A DNA stretch of 64,000 nucleotides from Chromobacterium subtsugae. GTDB lineage: Bacteria; Pseudomonadota; Gammaproteobacteria; Burkholderiales; Chromobacteriaceae. This document shows positions 29,976 through 38,504 of the stretch, one piece after another. Location of the stretch: the NCBI RefSeq assembly GCF_001676875.1, contig NZ_JYKA01000001.1, positions 372,001 through 436,000 on the forward strand. The letters run 5' to 3'. Every line of letters begins with the position of its first letter. Position 1 is the first letter of the stretch. Below the pieces are notes generated by a model. The model saw only the letters and a program-made list of their open reading frames with translations. It made no database searches and was not told the DNA's origin. A program made the translations under genes and the position numbers.

Positions 29976-31730
29976 ATGATAATGAAAGTGCACAGCATGC
30001 CGACCTTTACGCGCAAGCTTCTTCCCCTTTTGACCCTCAGCGTTCTCGCAGCCTGCGGCGGCGGCGGCTCCGGCAGCTCTGGCAGCGCGCCCTCCCAAAA
30101 CAACAATGCCTCGGCTCGCTACCATGTCGCCGGCCAGGTGCAAAAAGGGCCATTCATTTTCGGCTCGCAAATCTGGATTTCCGAGCTGGACGACAAGCTG
30201 TCGCCGACCGGCAAAGTCTATATGACGCAAACCAAGGATGACCTGGGCAATTTCGGCATTCCCGGCTCCGTCAACACGAAACTGGTGGAGCTGACCGGCA
30301 GCGGCTATTACATGAACGAGTTGACCGGCACGCTATCCACCGCGCCGGTCACTCTGAATGCGGTGGCAGACCTGAGCGTGTCCAAGTCGCTGACCATCAA
30401 TCTGCTGACCACCTTGCAAGCGCCGCGCTTGAAGGCATTGATGGCTGGCGGCAGCGACTATCAAACCGCATACAACCAGTCGCGCAACGAAGTGCTGGCG
30501 GTATTCGGCATAGATCCCGCCAAAGTCGACAGTCTCGGCTCATTGTTCGATATGCGCATCAACGGCAATGCGGATCAAGACTCCATCTTGCTGGCAACCT
30601 CTGTCATTCTATCTCAGGCAGCGAAAAATCAGGCTTTGCAAGCCAATACCGATACTGCCGAACTGTCCCACCTGATCAGCACCATCGCCAGCGACCTAGC
30701 CAATAACGGCAAACTGTCCTCCCAATCGCTGCAAGATCAACTCTCCGTTGCCGCCACCCAGATCGACTTGGACGCGGTAAGGAGGAACGTCGAAACCTAT
30801 TACACCAAGCGGGGTATCCAACTGGTCGCGCCCAAGTTTGAAGAATGGATCGACAAAGACAACAGCCAGACCATTCCGCGCAGGCTTGTTCCCACTAGCG
30901 GCTTGTCTTTCCAGGACAGCGCCGACGCCAATCCGGAGCAGATCTACTCCAGCAACGCAGTGAAAATATCTGGTTTGAAAGATGGCCAGGCTGCCATCCT
31001 GAGGTTGAATGGAACCGGCACGCTTCTGAAGAATGACAAGGCCGTCACGACGGACTCGTTTGTTAAAAACAATGATGTCATTCAACTGAAAGATGCCGCG
31101 CCATCGTTCAACGAAGAAAAAAGCAATACGGTCCAAATAGGCTCCAGCACCGCCACTTGGAAAATAAAGAGCGCATCCACCCACCTCAGGATTGATGATC
31201 AGAACGGTGGCCTGTTCCCCGCCCCCGGCGTCGAGCAAGCCTATATATTTCTTCACCAAAGCCAGTTCATTGCCTTCCGATTTACTCCAAGCGCGGATTT
31301 CATCGCCAAATACTCGGGGGTCGATGTCAATGCCGTAGGCGGCGCCGTAGTCTCCAACCTCAGCATCTACTCCGATAACAATAACAACCCTGACCAAGCA
31401 TTGATCACTTCGAATGAGAAAACCAGCCTGTACAAGAAGTTGATTACCGGAGGCTCGGTCAGAGAGTTCATCCCCAACTCGGTTCAATATCGTCTTGGCT
31501 CTAGCGGAGTTCAACTCAAAGCCAATAAGAATTACTGGATAGTGCTAGCGATGACAGTCCCGGACTTTCCCATGGCGGGACTTCAAGGGGGAAAAGGAAA
31601 AACATCGCAATATGATGGAACACTGAAACTCAGCAAGAATGGAACGACGTGGTGCTCGCAACCCTCTGAAAGAGACACGCCCTGCTTCAACAATTACATA
31701 TCGCCAGCATCATTCTGGCTGGCCGATTAA
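29976..31730 (+). CDS. Large surface-type lipoprotein of unknown function
   Basis: A 584-residue protein with a lipoprotein signal peptide and lipobox LSVLAAC, then a Gly/Ser tether (GGGGSGSSGS). Residues about 50-210 form a domain seen at the N-terminus of many proteobacterial surface lipoproteins (VAGQVQKGPFIFGSQIWISEL; GSGYYMNELTGTLSTAPVTL; NLLTTLQAPRLKALMAGG). The rest is beta-rich with several aromatic patches and ends with a Cys pair (WCSQPSERDTPCF). Codon use is more A/T-rich than in neighbours, hinting at horizontal gain. The start could be 29976 or 29982; the ribosome site is poor. Confidence 0.75.
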   Translation: MIMKVHSMPTFTRKLLPLLTLSVLAACGGGGSGSSGSAPSQNNNASARYHVAGQVQKGPFIFGSQIWISELDDKLSPTGKVYMTQTKDDLGNFGIPGSVNTKLVELTGSGYYMNELTGTLSTAPVTLNAVADLSVSKSLTINLLTTLQAPRLKALMAGGSDYQTAYNQSRNEVLAVFGIDPAKVDSLGSLFDMRINGNADQDSILLATSVILSQAAKNQALQANTDTAELSHLISTIASDLANNGKLSSQSLQDQLSVAATQIDLDAVRRNVETYYTKRGIQLVAPKFEEWIDKDNSQTIPRRLVPTSGLSFQDSADANPEQIYSSNAVKISGLKDGQAAILRLNGTGTLLKNDKAVTTDSFVKNNDVIQLKDAAPSFNEEKSNTVQIGSSTATWKIKSASTHLRIDDQNGGLFPAPGVEQAYIFLHQSQFIAFRFTPSADFIAKYSGVDVNAVGGAVVSNLSIYSDNNNNPDQALITSNEKTSLYKKLITGGSVREFIPNSVQYRLGSSGVQLKANKNYWIVLAMTVPDFPMAGLQGGKGKTSQYDGTLKLSKNGTTWCSQPSERDTPCFNNYISPASFWLAD

Positions 31731-31737
31731 GCCCAAC

Positions 31738-31769
31738 AAAAAAGCCGCCTTTCCAAGGCGGCTTTTTTT
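31738..31769. terminator. Bidirectional intrinsic terminator between the lipoprotein and fumarase genes
   Basis: An 11-bp stem (AAAGCCGCCTT/AAGGCGGCTTT) with a TCC loop, flanked by A and T runs. It lies between convergent genes and fits both strands. Confidence 0.9.
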
Positions 31770-31820
31770 CATCCATACCATGCTGACGCATGGCTCAGGA
31801 TGGTCTTCCCGGCATGCGAA

Positions 31821-33350
31821 TCACAACGCCGCGCTCACCGGAATCTTGCCGATCTTCACCCGCCATTCCGCCGGACCGGTATTGTGGACAGACGTGCCAC
31901 AGGAATCCACCGCCACCGTCACCGGCATGTCCTTGACCTCGAATTCGTAGATCGCCTCCATGCCCAGATCGGCGAAGCCCACCACCTTGGACGCCTTGAT
32001 CGCCTTGGACACCAGGTAGGCGGAGCCGCCGACGGCCATCAGGTACACAGCCTTGTTGTCCTTGATCGCCTCGATCGCCGCCGGGCCGCGCTCGGCCTTG
32101 CCTATCATGCCCAAGAGCCCCGTCTGCTCCAGCATCTGGCGGGTGAACTTGTCCATGCGGGTGGCGGTGGTCGGGCCGGCCGGGCCGACGACTTCCTCGC
32201 GCACCGGATCCACCGGGCCGACGTAGTAGATGAAACGGTTGGTGAAGTCCACCGGCAGCTTCTCGCCCTTGTTCAGCATGTCCACCATGCGCTTGTGGGC
32301 GGCATCGCGGCCGGTCAGGATTTTGCCGTTCAAGAGCAGCACGTCGCCCGGCTGCCAGCTGGCCACTTCTTCGCGGGTGATCTTGTCCAAGTCGACGCGC
32401 TTGCCGTTGGACGGGTCGTAAGTGATGTCCGGCCAGTCTTCCAGGCTAGGCGGCTCCAGATGCGCCGGGCCGTTGCCGTCCAGGTGGAAATGGATGTGGC
32501 GGGTGGCGGCGCAGTTCGGGATCATCGCCACCGGCAAGGACGCCGCATGAGTCGGGTAGTCCAGGATCTTGACGTCCAGCACCGTGGTCAGGCCGCCCAG
32601 GCCCTGCGCGCCGATGCCCAGCGCGTTGACCTTCTCGAACAGCTCCAGGCGCAGCGCTTCGACGCGGGACAATTCCTCGCCGGCGGCGGCCTTGGCCTTC
32701 AGTTCGTGGATGTCGACGTGGTCCATCAACGACTCTTTCGCCAGCAGCATCGCCTTTTCCGGCGTGCCGCCGATGCCCAGGCCGAGGATGCCCGGCGGAC
32801 ACCAGCCGGCGCCCATGGTCGGCACGGTTTTCAGCACCCAGTCGACGATGGAGTCGGACGGATTCAGCATCACCATCTTCGACTTGTTTTCCGAACCGCC
32901 GCCCTTGGCCGCGCAGATCACCTCCACCTGGTCGCCTTCGACGATCTCGAAGTGCACCACCGCCGGGGTGTTGTCCTTGGAGTTCTGGCGCTTGCCGGCC
33001 GGGTCCAGCAGCACCGAGGCGCGCAGCTTGTTGTCCGGATGGTTGTAGGCGCGGCGCACGCCTTCGTTGACCATCTCCTGCACGCTGAGCTGGGCGTCCC
33101 ACTGCACTTTCATGCCCACTTTCAGGAACACCACGGCAATGCCGGTATCCTGGCAGATCGGGCGCTGCCCTTCCGCGCACATGCGGCTGTTGACCAGGAT
33201 CTGCGCCATCGCGTCCTTGGCGGCGGCGCTCTCCTCGTTCAGGTAGGCCTGGTACAGCGCGTCGATATAGTCTTTCGGGTGGTAGCAACTGATGTACTGG
33301 AAGGCATCGGCGATGCTCTGGATGAAGTCGTCCTGCCGGATGATGGTCAT
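31821..33350 (-). CDS. fumA: Class I fumarate hydratase (4Fe-4S)
   Basis: Hydrates fumarate to malate in the TCA cycle using an oxygen-sensitive 4Fe-4S cluster. The 509-residue protein has the class I alpha and beta parts fused. Candidate cluster Cys lie in ICQDTGIAVVF, IPNCAATRHIHF and the AGWCPPGILG segment. The beta part contains LTGRDAAHKRM and ends with AVDSCGTSVHNTGPAEW. ATG 33350 (MTIIRQDDFIQSIADAFQYI) is the natural start; the same frame is open for another 480 bp upstream but without similarity. A weak TACAAT -10 lies about 110 bp upstream on the minus strand. The related L-tartrate dehydratases are less likely given the length. Confidence 0.93.
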   Translation of the reverse strand: MTIIRQDDFIQSIADAFQYISCYHPKDYIDALYQAYLNEESAAAKDAMAQILVNSRMCAEGQRPICQDTGIAVVFLKVGMKVQWDAQLSVQEMVNEGVRRAYNHPDNKLRASVLLDPAGKRQNSKDNTPAVVHFEIVEGDQVEVICAAKGGGSENKSKMVMLNPSDSIVDWVLKTVPTMGAGWCPPGILGLGIGGTPEKAMLLAKESLMDHVDIHELKAKAAAGEELSRVEALRLELFEKVNALGIGAQGLGGLTTVLDVKILDYPTHAASLPVAMIPNCAATRHIHFHLDGNGPAHLEPPSLEDWPDITYDPSNGKRVDLDKITREEVASWQPGDVLLLNGKILTGRDAAHKRMVDMLNKGEKLPVDFTNRFIYYVGPVDPVREEVVGPAGPTTATRMDKFTRQMLEQTGLLGMIGKAERGPAAIEAIKDNKAVYLMAVGGSAYLVSKAIKASKVVGFADLGMEAIYEFEVKDMPVTVAVDSCGTSVHNTGPAEWRVKIGKIPVSAAL

Positions 33351-33528
33351 AAGGCTGTCTCGAGAAACCGGGCGCCGAGGCGGCCGCCCGTGAATTACCC
33401 CGCCGCCGGCGCCTCGCTCTGCCTGCGCCCAGCGGCAACTAAAAACCTGGTTCTGATTGTAACACTCTCCGTCATGAACTTTGACCCCGGACAAGGCGCG
33501 ACGCCGGCCATTCTGCGCGGCGCGCCAT

Positions 33529-33562
33529 GAAAAAAGCCGCCCGGCTCTCGCCGCGGCGGCTG
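33529..33562 (-). terminator. Intrinsic terminator of mgtC
   Basis: On the minus strand a 7-bp stem (AGCCGCC/GGCGGCT) closes a 12-base loop and is followed by a run of T residues. It lies about 25 bp after the mgtC stop. Confidence 0.75.
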
Positions 33563-33583
33563 CATATTGGCGAAGGCCGGCGC

Positions 33584-34312
33584 TCACTCGCTGGTGCTGG
33601 TGTTCCAGTACGCCTGGCTGATGTAGGGATGGGCGGCCAGCGCGGCGGCGATGCGGTCCAGCTCGTCGGAATCCACCGATGTCGCCAGCAAGGTGGCCGT
33701 CATCTCCACCTCGTCGTCGCTGAACGATTCCACGTCCAGGTCGCCCACCGGGTAGTTGGCCTGCTCCAGCAGCTCGCCCACCTGCGCCAGCGCCCGCTTC
33801 TGCTCGTCGCGGCTGGCGATCACGCACAACTGATAGGTGACTTCGCTGGTTTCATCGTCGATCGGCCGGCGGTTGATGGAATTCACCACCGGCCGCAGCA
33901 GCGTATTCACCGCCAGCACGAACAGCGTGGTGAGCAGCGCCTGGCCCAGCATGCCCGCCCCGGCGCAGGCGCCGGTGGCGGCCGAGCCCCACAGCGTGGC
34001 GGCGGTGTTCAGGCCGCGCACGTTCAGCCCTTCCTTCATGATGGTGCCGGCGCCGAGGAAGCCCACCCCGGACACCACGTAGGCCACCACGCGGGAAGCG
34101 CTGCCGGCTCCATCCAGTTGCAAGGCCATGTTGACGAAGGCCGCCGCGCTCACCGCCACCAGCGCGTTGGTGCGCAAGCCGGCGGTGCGCTGGCGGTATT
34201 GCCGCTCCAGGCCGATCACGGTGCCGGAGACGAAGGCCGTCGCCAGGCAGATCAAGGTATGCAACATGCCGAACAGATCAAGATCGAACAGATTGTGCAG
34301 GTTGTAATGCAT
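33584..34312 (-). CDS. mgtC: MgtC/SapB-family inner-membrane protein
   Basis: A 242-residue protein with about five membrane segments in the first 140 residues and a soluble C-terminal domain of about 90 residues (VTYQLCVIASRDEQKRALAQ onward). Landmarks are GTVIGLERQYRQRTAGLRTNALVAV and VVSGVGFLGAGTIM, the MgtC signature. Family members support growth in low Mg2+ and, in some pathogens, survival in macrophages. The start is ATG 34312, behind AGGAGGG; an in-frame extension to 34381 has no such site. It lies downstream of, and on the same strand as, an NRAMP-related transporter, which fits a Mg2+ theme. Confidence 0.9.
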   Translation of the reverse strand: MHYNLHNLFDLDLFGMLHTLICLATAFVSGTVIGLERQYRQRTAGLRTNALVAVSAAAFVNMALQLDGAGSASRVVAYVVSGVGFLGAGTIMKEGLNVRGLNTAATLWGSAATGACAGAGMLGQALLTTLFVLAVNTLLRPVVNSINRRPIDDETSEVTYQLCVIASRDEQKRALAQVGELLEQANYPVGDLDVESFSDDEVEMTATLLATSVDSDELDRIAAALAAHPYISQAYWNTSTSE

Positions 34313-34398
34313 GCGCCCTCCTGCTTGTTGAATGTTGTTGTCTAAGGTACGTGCATCGTGGCATTCGATGAAAACCACCATGCCCAGGCCCTAATGCG

Positions 34399-34424
34399 AA
34401 AACCGCCCATAAGGGGCGGCTTCG
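34399..34424 (-). terminator. Terminator of the NRAMP-related gene
   Basis: On the minus strand CCGCCC-5 bases-GGGCGG followed by TTTT, about 55 bp after the transporter stop and before mgtC. It suggests mgtC has its own transcript or is only partly read through. Confidence 0.65.
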
Positions 34425-34474
34425 CACCGCCGGCGCGCGGAATCCGCGTCGCCGGCCACACCTTAACCCGCCTG

Positions 34475-36121
34475 TCAGTGGGCGAGCAAGGCGACCTCCG
34501 CCACCTTGTACACCACCATGATGACCGCCACCACCAGATAGCCGCGCAGCACGCCCATCCACAGACGGTTGCTGCGCGACAGCACCATGGGCTTCAGTTG
34601 CGCCAGCGGCGGCATTCGCCAGTTGTGCATGTACAGCTTGCTCGGCTTGGCTTCTTCGGCCAGGTCGGCGCCGGTTTCGGCGTCGCGGCGCAGCTTGACG
34701 GTGTGCGCGGCGATCACCACGATGCCGCCGACGATGCCGCCGCCCACCAGGATGTTGATGATGGTCTGGCTGCTGATGTCCGGCCACAGCACGGAAGCGG
34801 TCAGGATCACCGACAGCAGCACCAGCACCGCGGCGACGGCGCCGGTGAACAGATTGGTCCAGCGGCCGTTCACCCACGGGCCCAGCACTTCCTTGTCGTT
34901 GCACAGCAGCAGCAGGAACACCGATGCGGACGGCAGCAGCACGCCGGCCAGGGTTTGCACCGCGTTGGTCAGCAGGCCCAGCGGCACGCCCGGAATCAGC
35001 ACCAGCGCGGCGGCGCCGGCGATCAGCAGGAAGTAAACCAGGTAGAAAGCGCGCGCGTCGCTCGGCTTGCGGTGCAGCGAGTGCTTCATGTTCAGCACGT
35101 CGGCCAGCGCATAGGCGGTGGACAGCGATACCGCGCTGGCGCCGATCAGGCTGGCGTCGATCAAGGCCACCGAGAACAGCACGCCGGCCAGATGGCTGTG
35201 GTACTTGCCCAGGCCCGCGGCCACGGCGCCGGCGTCCTGGAAATTGCCGAATTCCGGCTTGCCGGCGAACAGCGCGGCGGCCATGGCGATGATGGCGATG
35301 GCGCCGATCAGCACCATCACGATGCCCAGCCACAGGTCGGCGCGCTCGTACTTGATGAAGCGCGGCGTGATGCGCTTGTCGATCACGTAGCTTTGCTGAA
35401 AGAACAGCTGCCACGGCGCCACGGTGGTGCCGACGATGCCGATGATCAGCAACATCACGTCGGACAGCTTGCCGCCGGCCGGCATGCCGGGCACGAACAG
35501 GTCATGGCCGATCTGCGCCATCGGCGGGTGCACCATCATGAACACCGGCACCAGCAGCAGGCTGAACACCACCAATATCATCGAGAAGCGCTCGAAACGG
35601 CGGAAATCGCCGGTACTGGCCGCGGCCATCACCAGCAGCGCGGCCGCCACCACCCCCCACTCCTTGGGCAAGCCCAGGTACTGCAGCGCCAGCGTGATGC
35701 CGATGAATTCGGTGACGATGGTCAGCGCGTTCAGCAGGAACAGGTCGATGGCGCTGAAAGCGCCCCAGAATTTGCCGAAGCGCTCCAGGATCAGCCGGGC
35801 GTGGCCGACGCCGGTGACCGCGCCCAGGCGCAGCACCATTTCCTGGTTCACGTACAGCACCGGGATCAGCAGGATCAGCGTCCACAGCAGGGAAGTGCCG
35901 TAGTTCTGGCCGGCCTGCGAATAGGTGCTGAAGGCGCCGGCGTCGTTGTCGCCCACCATCACGATCAGGCCGGGGCCCAGGATGGCCAGCAGCGTGCGCA
36001 GACGCTGCCAGATGCCCTTGCGAGCCGCCACATCGCCGTGGCGGATGGTGCCGAACGCACCGCGGATGTCGCCGATGTGGGCGCTATCCAGTACAGCTTC
36101 GTTTTTGATTGGATTGGTCAT
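34475..36121 (-). CDS. NRAMP-related divalent-metal (probably Mg2+) transporter
   Basis: A 548-residue inner-membrane carrier of the NRAMP superfamily with about 11-12 helices. The canonical DPGN metal motif of helix 1 is replaced by GDNDAGAFSTYSQAGQ, and the helix-6 MPH motif by TTVAPWQLFFQQ. These replacements mark the branch described as NRAMP-related magnesium transporters (NRMT) rather than Mn2+/Fe2+ MntH. Start ATG 36121 has GGGAG six bases upstream; ATG 36127 is too close to it. A long hairpin-rich leader precedes it, and mgtC follows. The Mg2+ assignment is family-based inference. Confidence 0.85.
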   Translation of the reverse strand: MTNPIKNEAVLDSAHIGDIRGAFGTIRHGDVAARKGIWQRLRTLLAILGPGLIVMVGDNDAGAFSTYSQAGQNYGTSLLWTLILLIPVLYVNQEMVLRLGAVTGVGHARLILERFGKFWGAFSAIDLFLLNALTIVTEFIGITLALQYLGLPKEWGVVAAALLVMAAASTGDFRRFERFSMILVVFSLLLVPVFMMVHPPMAQIGHDLFVPGMPAGGKLSDVMLLIIGIVGTTVAPWQLFFQQSYVIDKRITPRFIKYERADLWLGIVMVLIGAIAIIAMAAALFAGKPEFGNFQDAGAVAAGLGKYHSHLAGVLFSVALIDASLIGASAVSLSTAYALADVLNMKHSLHRKPSDARAFYLVYFLLIAGAAALVLIPGVPLGLLTNAVQTLAGVLLPSASVFLLLLCNDKEVLGPWVNGRWTNLFTGAVAAVLVLLSVILTASVLWPDISSQTIINILVGGGIVGGIVVIAAHTVKLRRDAETGADLAEEAKPSKLYMHNWRMPPLAQLKPMVLSRSNRLWMGVLRGYLVVAVIMVVYKVAEVALLAH

Positions 36122-36356
36122 TGTCATCTCCCGACCGGCGGCCAAGGGAGGGCCGCCCGTCGTTTTGCAAGCAAACGAAGGCATGCGGGCATGGCGCGGC
36201 CTCGCCATCGGAACGGGGCACCAGCCGCCGTCCGCGGCAAACGCGGCATGCGCAAACCTGACTCGGCGCTCCGTGCATGGCGGAGCGCAGTAATCAAGCA
36301 GTAACTAGCAACAATGGTATGGGTAGATACGCGGCGGCAGCCCGTATGGCTGCCCA
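36122..36356 (-). promoter_or_regulatory. Hairpin-rich 5' leader of the NRAMP-related transporter
   Basis: Between the transporter start and about 36356 six inverted repeats follow one another: 36137-36157 (7 bp), 36161-36177 (7 bp with one bulge), 36191-36208 (6 bp), 36232-36246 (5 bp), 36266-36288 (8 bp) and 36336-36354 (7 bp). The first lies just upstream of the GGGAG ribosome site. I compared it with what I remember of the M-box and yybP-ykoY consensus and saw no clear match. A structured, possibly metal-responsive leader is inferred. Confidence 0.45.
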
Positions 36357-36692
36357 AGATGCGCACCGTCTCGCCTCGCGGCAAGACAGCGGCCATTCAG
36401 AATGGAAGCTATGCCTTTGCCGGTCGGCACGACCCTGTCGTTAACCAACTACTACTGCAACTTTCCAAGGCATCAGCCCCCAGTAACGAAAACGCCGCGA
36501 TGTTAATCCCGCGGCGGAAAACACGTCAACCACCTGATGACATCGCGATTTTGCGGCGCAACAGGCCGGCCGGCAGCAAACTGCCACAAGCCGCCGCGCC
36601 GCCTCTCTCAGCAAAAAATTTCATCCCGCAACTGCACTATGCGCGCAATAAAAAGCCAAATCGCCACGGTAAATTTTTGTGAACAAAATGTA
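36357..36692. other. Intergenic region, no gene seen
   Basis: About 335 bp between the transporter leader and the 3' end of the EamA gene. The right half (36600-36700) is A/T-rich. Open frames here show no family resemblance. The promoter for the NRAMP-related gene should lie near its left end, but no good -35/-10 pair stood out. Confidence 0.4.
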
Positions 36693-37589
36693 TTATTTAT
36701 TTACAAAAGCCTCCCTGCGCGCCGGCCGCAACCGCAAAACCCCCTGCCCCATCGCCACGCCCAGCAGGATCAGGCCGCCGCCGACCCAGTGGTAATGGTG
36801 GATGGTCTCGCCCAGCATCGCGCTGGCCATCAAGGCGGTGAACAAAGGCAACAGGTTCATGAAGATGGCGGTGCGGTCGCTGCCCAGCTTCTGGATGCCG
36901 TGCATCCACAGATAGGCGGCAAACAGCGAGGAGCCGATGCCGGCGAACAGCACCAGCCCCGCGCCCTCGGCCGGAATGGCCATGCTGCGCGCGGTCAGCG
37001 TGAGCGGCAGCAACAGCAGCACCGCCAGGCTGGCCTGCAGATAGAGGTTGACCCAGGAGCCGAACGGCGGCGCCCAGCGCCGCAGCAAAATGCCGTACAG
37101 CGCGTAGGACGCCGCGCCGGCCAGGATCAGCCCGTCGCCGATATTGATGCCGTTGGACAACAGGCCGAGCGGATCGCCCTTGCCCAGCAGATACACCACG
37201 CCGGACAGCGACACCGCCACGCCCAGCCAGGCCGGCGCGGATACCTTCTGGCGGAACACCGCGGCGTTCAGCAGCAGGCCCAGCAGCGGCACCATCGCGG
37301 TGATCACCCCCATATTGGTGGCGCTGGTGCTGTGCGCCGCGTAATAGGCCAGGCACTGGAACATCACCATGCCCAACGCCGACAGCGCCAGAAACTTGCC
37401 CAGCCAGGGCTTCAGCTCGCGCGCGCGGCGGCGCACCGTCGGCAGGCAGAACGGCGTCAGCACCAACGCCGCCACCAGCCAGCGGTAAATGGAGATCGCC
37501 GCCGGGTCCAGCACGTTCGCGGCGGCTTTGGAGACAATCACGTTGGCGGCCCAGATCAGCACCGCCAGCAGGGGAAACAGCATGGCCAT
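36693..37589 (-). CDS. EamA/DMT-family transporter
   Basis: A 298-residue, ten-helix drug/metabolite transporter made of two EamA repeats (about 5-138 and 150-285). It begins MAMLFPLLAVLIWAANVIVS, the typical RhaT/YdcZ-like first helix, and the second repeat begins IGDGLILAGAASYALYGILL. Substrate unknown. ATG 37589 has GGAGG five bases upstream. It is divergent from an AraC-type regulator, which probably controls it. Confidence 0.87.
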   Translation of the reverse strand: MAMLFPLLAVLIWAANVIVSKAAANVLDPAAISIYRWLVAALVLTPFCLPTVRRRARELKPWLGKFLALSALGMVMFQCLAYYAAHSTSATNMGVITAMVPLLGLLLNAAVFRQKVSAPAWLGVAVSLSGVVYLLGKGDPLGLLSNGINIGDGLILAGAASYALYGILLRRWAPPFGSWVNLYLQASLAVLLLLPLTLTARSMAIPAEGAGLVLFAGIGSSLFAAYLWMHGIQKLGSDRTAIFMNLLPLFTALMASAMLGETIHHYHWVGGGLILLGVAMGQGVLRLRPARREAFVNK

Positions 37590-37626
37590 CACAGCCTCCT
37601 TCTATTCGATGCCATCCATTCTAAAG

Positions 37627-37649
37627 TCGTCCGTTATGGACGATATAAT
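37627..37649. promoter_or_regulatory. Palindrome and -10 between the EamA and AraC genes
   Basis: A perfect 6-bp inverted repeat TCGTCC-GTTAT-GGACGA (37627-37643) directly touches TATAAT (37644-37649). A protein bound to the palindrome would cover the plus-strand promoter, so autoregulation of the AraC gene is plausible. Confidence 0.5.
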
Positions 37650-37685
37650 GCAAAACAGACAATCCGCTCAGGCAAACCGGACAAG

Positions 37686-38504
37686 ATGCTCCCCGACCAG
37701 GACGACTACTTCGCCAGCGACGCCGCGCTGCCGGAACCCGCGCCGCTGACCTTCCGCTACCACCGCTTCACGCCGAAAAGCGAATTCGCCCGCCACCGCC
37801 ACCGCTGGGGCCAGCTCAGCCGCATCAATCTGGGCCTGGTGGAGCTGCTGCTGGACGACGGCAAGGTGGTGGCACCGGCGCAATACCTGCTGTGGACGCC
37901 GCCGGAAGTGCCACACGCCGCTTATGTGCGGCAAGCCATGCACTACATCTCGATCTACGTCAGCGGCGACATCGCCGCGCGGCTGCCGGCCCACACCTGC
38001 CTGATCGAACAGACGCCGCTGGTGCGCGCGCTGCTCGACGATTTCGCCCAGCGCCGCATCGTCTCTCCCGTCGATCCATGGGACATCCGCCAGGCCGAGC
38101 TGCTATGCCAGCGGCTGCTGGAATCGGGCCGCGAGGCCAGCTATCTGCCGGACAGCGGCCAGAAACTGCTGCGGCCGATACTGGACGCCATCCGCCACGA
38201 CCCGAGCGACGCGACGCCGCTGAAAGCATGGGCGGAACGGGTGTTCAGCACCGAACGCACGCTGGCACGGCTGTTCCAGCGCGAGCTGGGCATGAGCTTC
38301 GGCCAGTGGCGCGGCCGGGCGCGGCTGCTGGAGGCGCTGTCGCGGCTGAAGCAGGGCGACAGCGTGCAGGACATCTCGGCGCGGCTGGGCTACGCCACGC
38401 CGTCGGCCTTCATCGCCATGTTCCAGAAACAGCTGGGCGCGTCGCCGGAACGCTATCGCCGGCAGCTGCTGGAAGGCGGCCAGTGGGACGAGCTCAGCGC
38501 TTGA
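37686..38504 (+). CDS. AraC-family transcriptional regulator
   Basis: A 272-residue regulator with an N-terminal cupin-like ligand domain (FARHRHRWGQLSRINLG; LLWTPPEVPHAAYVR) and a C-terminal double helix-turn-helix (about 170-262; FSTERTLARLFQRELGMSFGQWR and DSVQDISARLGYATPSAFIAMFQKQLG). The start is ATG 37686; the frame stays open far upstream but overlaps the divergent gene. Its own 3' end overlaps the photolyase 3' end by 11 bases. Likely target: the divergent EamA transporter. Confidence 0.88.
   Translation: MLPDQDDYFASDAALPEPAPLTFRYHRFTPKSEFARHRHRWGQLSRINLGLVELLLDDGKVVAPAQYLLWTPPEVPHAAYVRQAMHYISIYVSGDIAARLPAHTCLIEQTPLVRALLDDFAQRRIVSPVDPWDIRQAELLCQRLLESGREASYLPDSGQKLLRPILDAIRHDPSDATPLKAWAERVFSTERTLARLFQRELGMSFGQWRGRARLLEALSRLKQGDSVQDISARLGYATPSAFIAMFQKQLGASPERYRRQLLEGGQWDELSA

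Noticed and set aside
31800-33530. Plus-strand open frame of 576 codons opposite fumarase
   Set aside because: Antisense shadow; fumarase motifs on the minus strand are unambiguous.
34358-36304. Plus-strand open frame of 648 codons opposite the NRAMP-related gene
   Set aside because: His/Gln-rich shadow frame; no start signal and no family resemblance.
36122-36356. Known M-box or yybP-ykoY riboswitch upstream of the NRAMP-related gene
   Set aside because: I looked for the conserved cores of both and did not find them; kept only as an unnamed structured leader.
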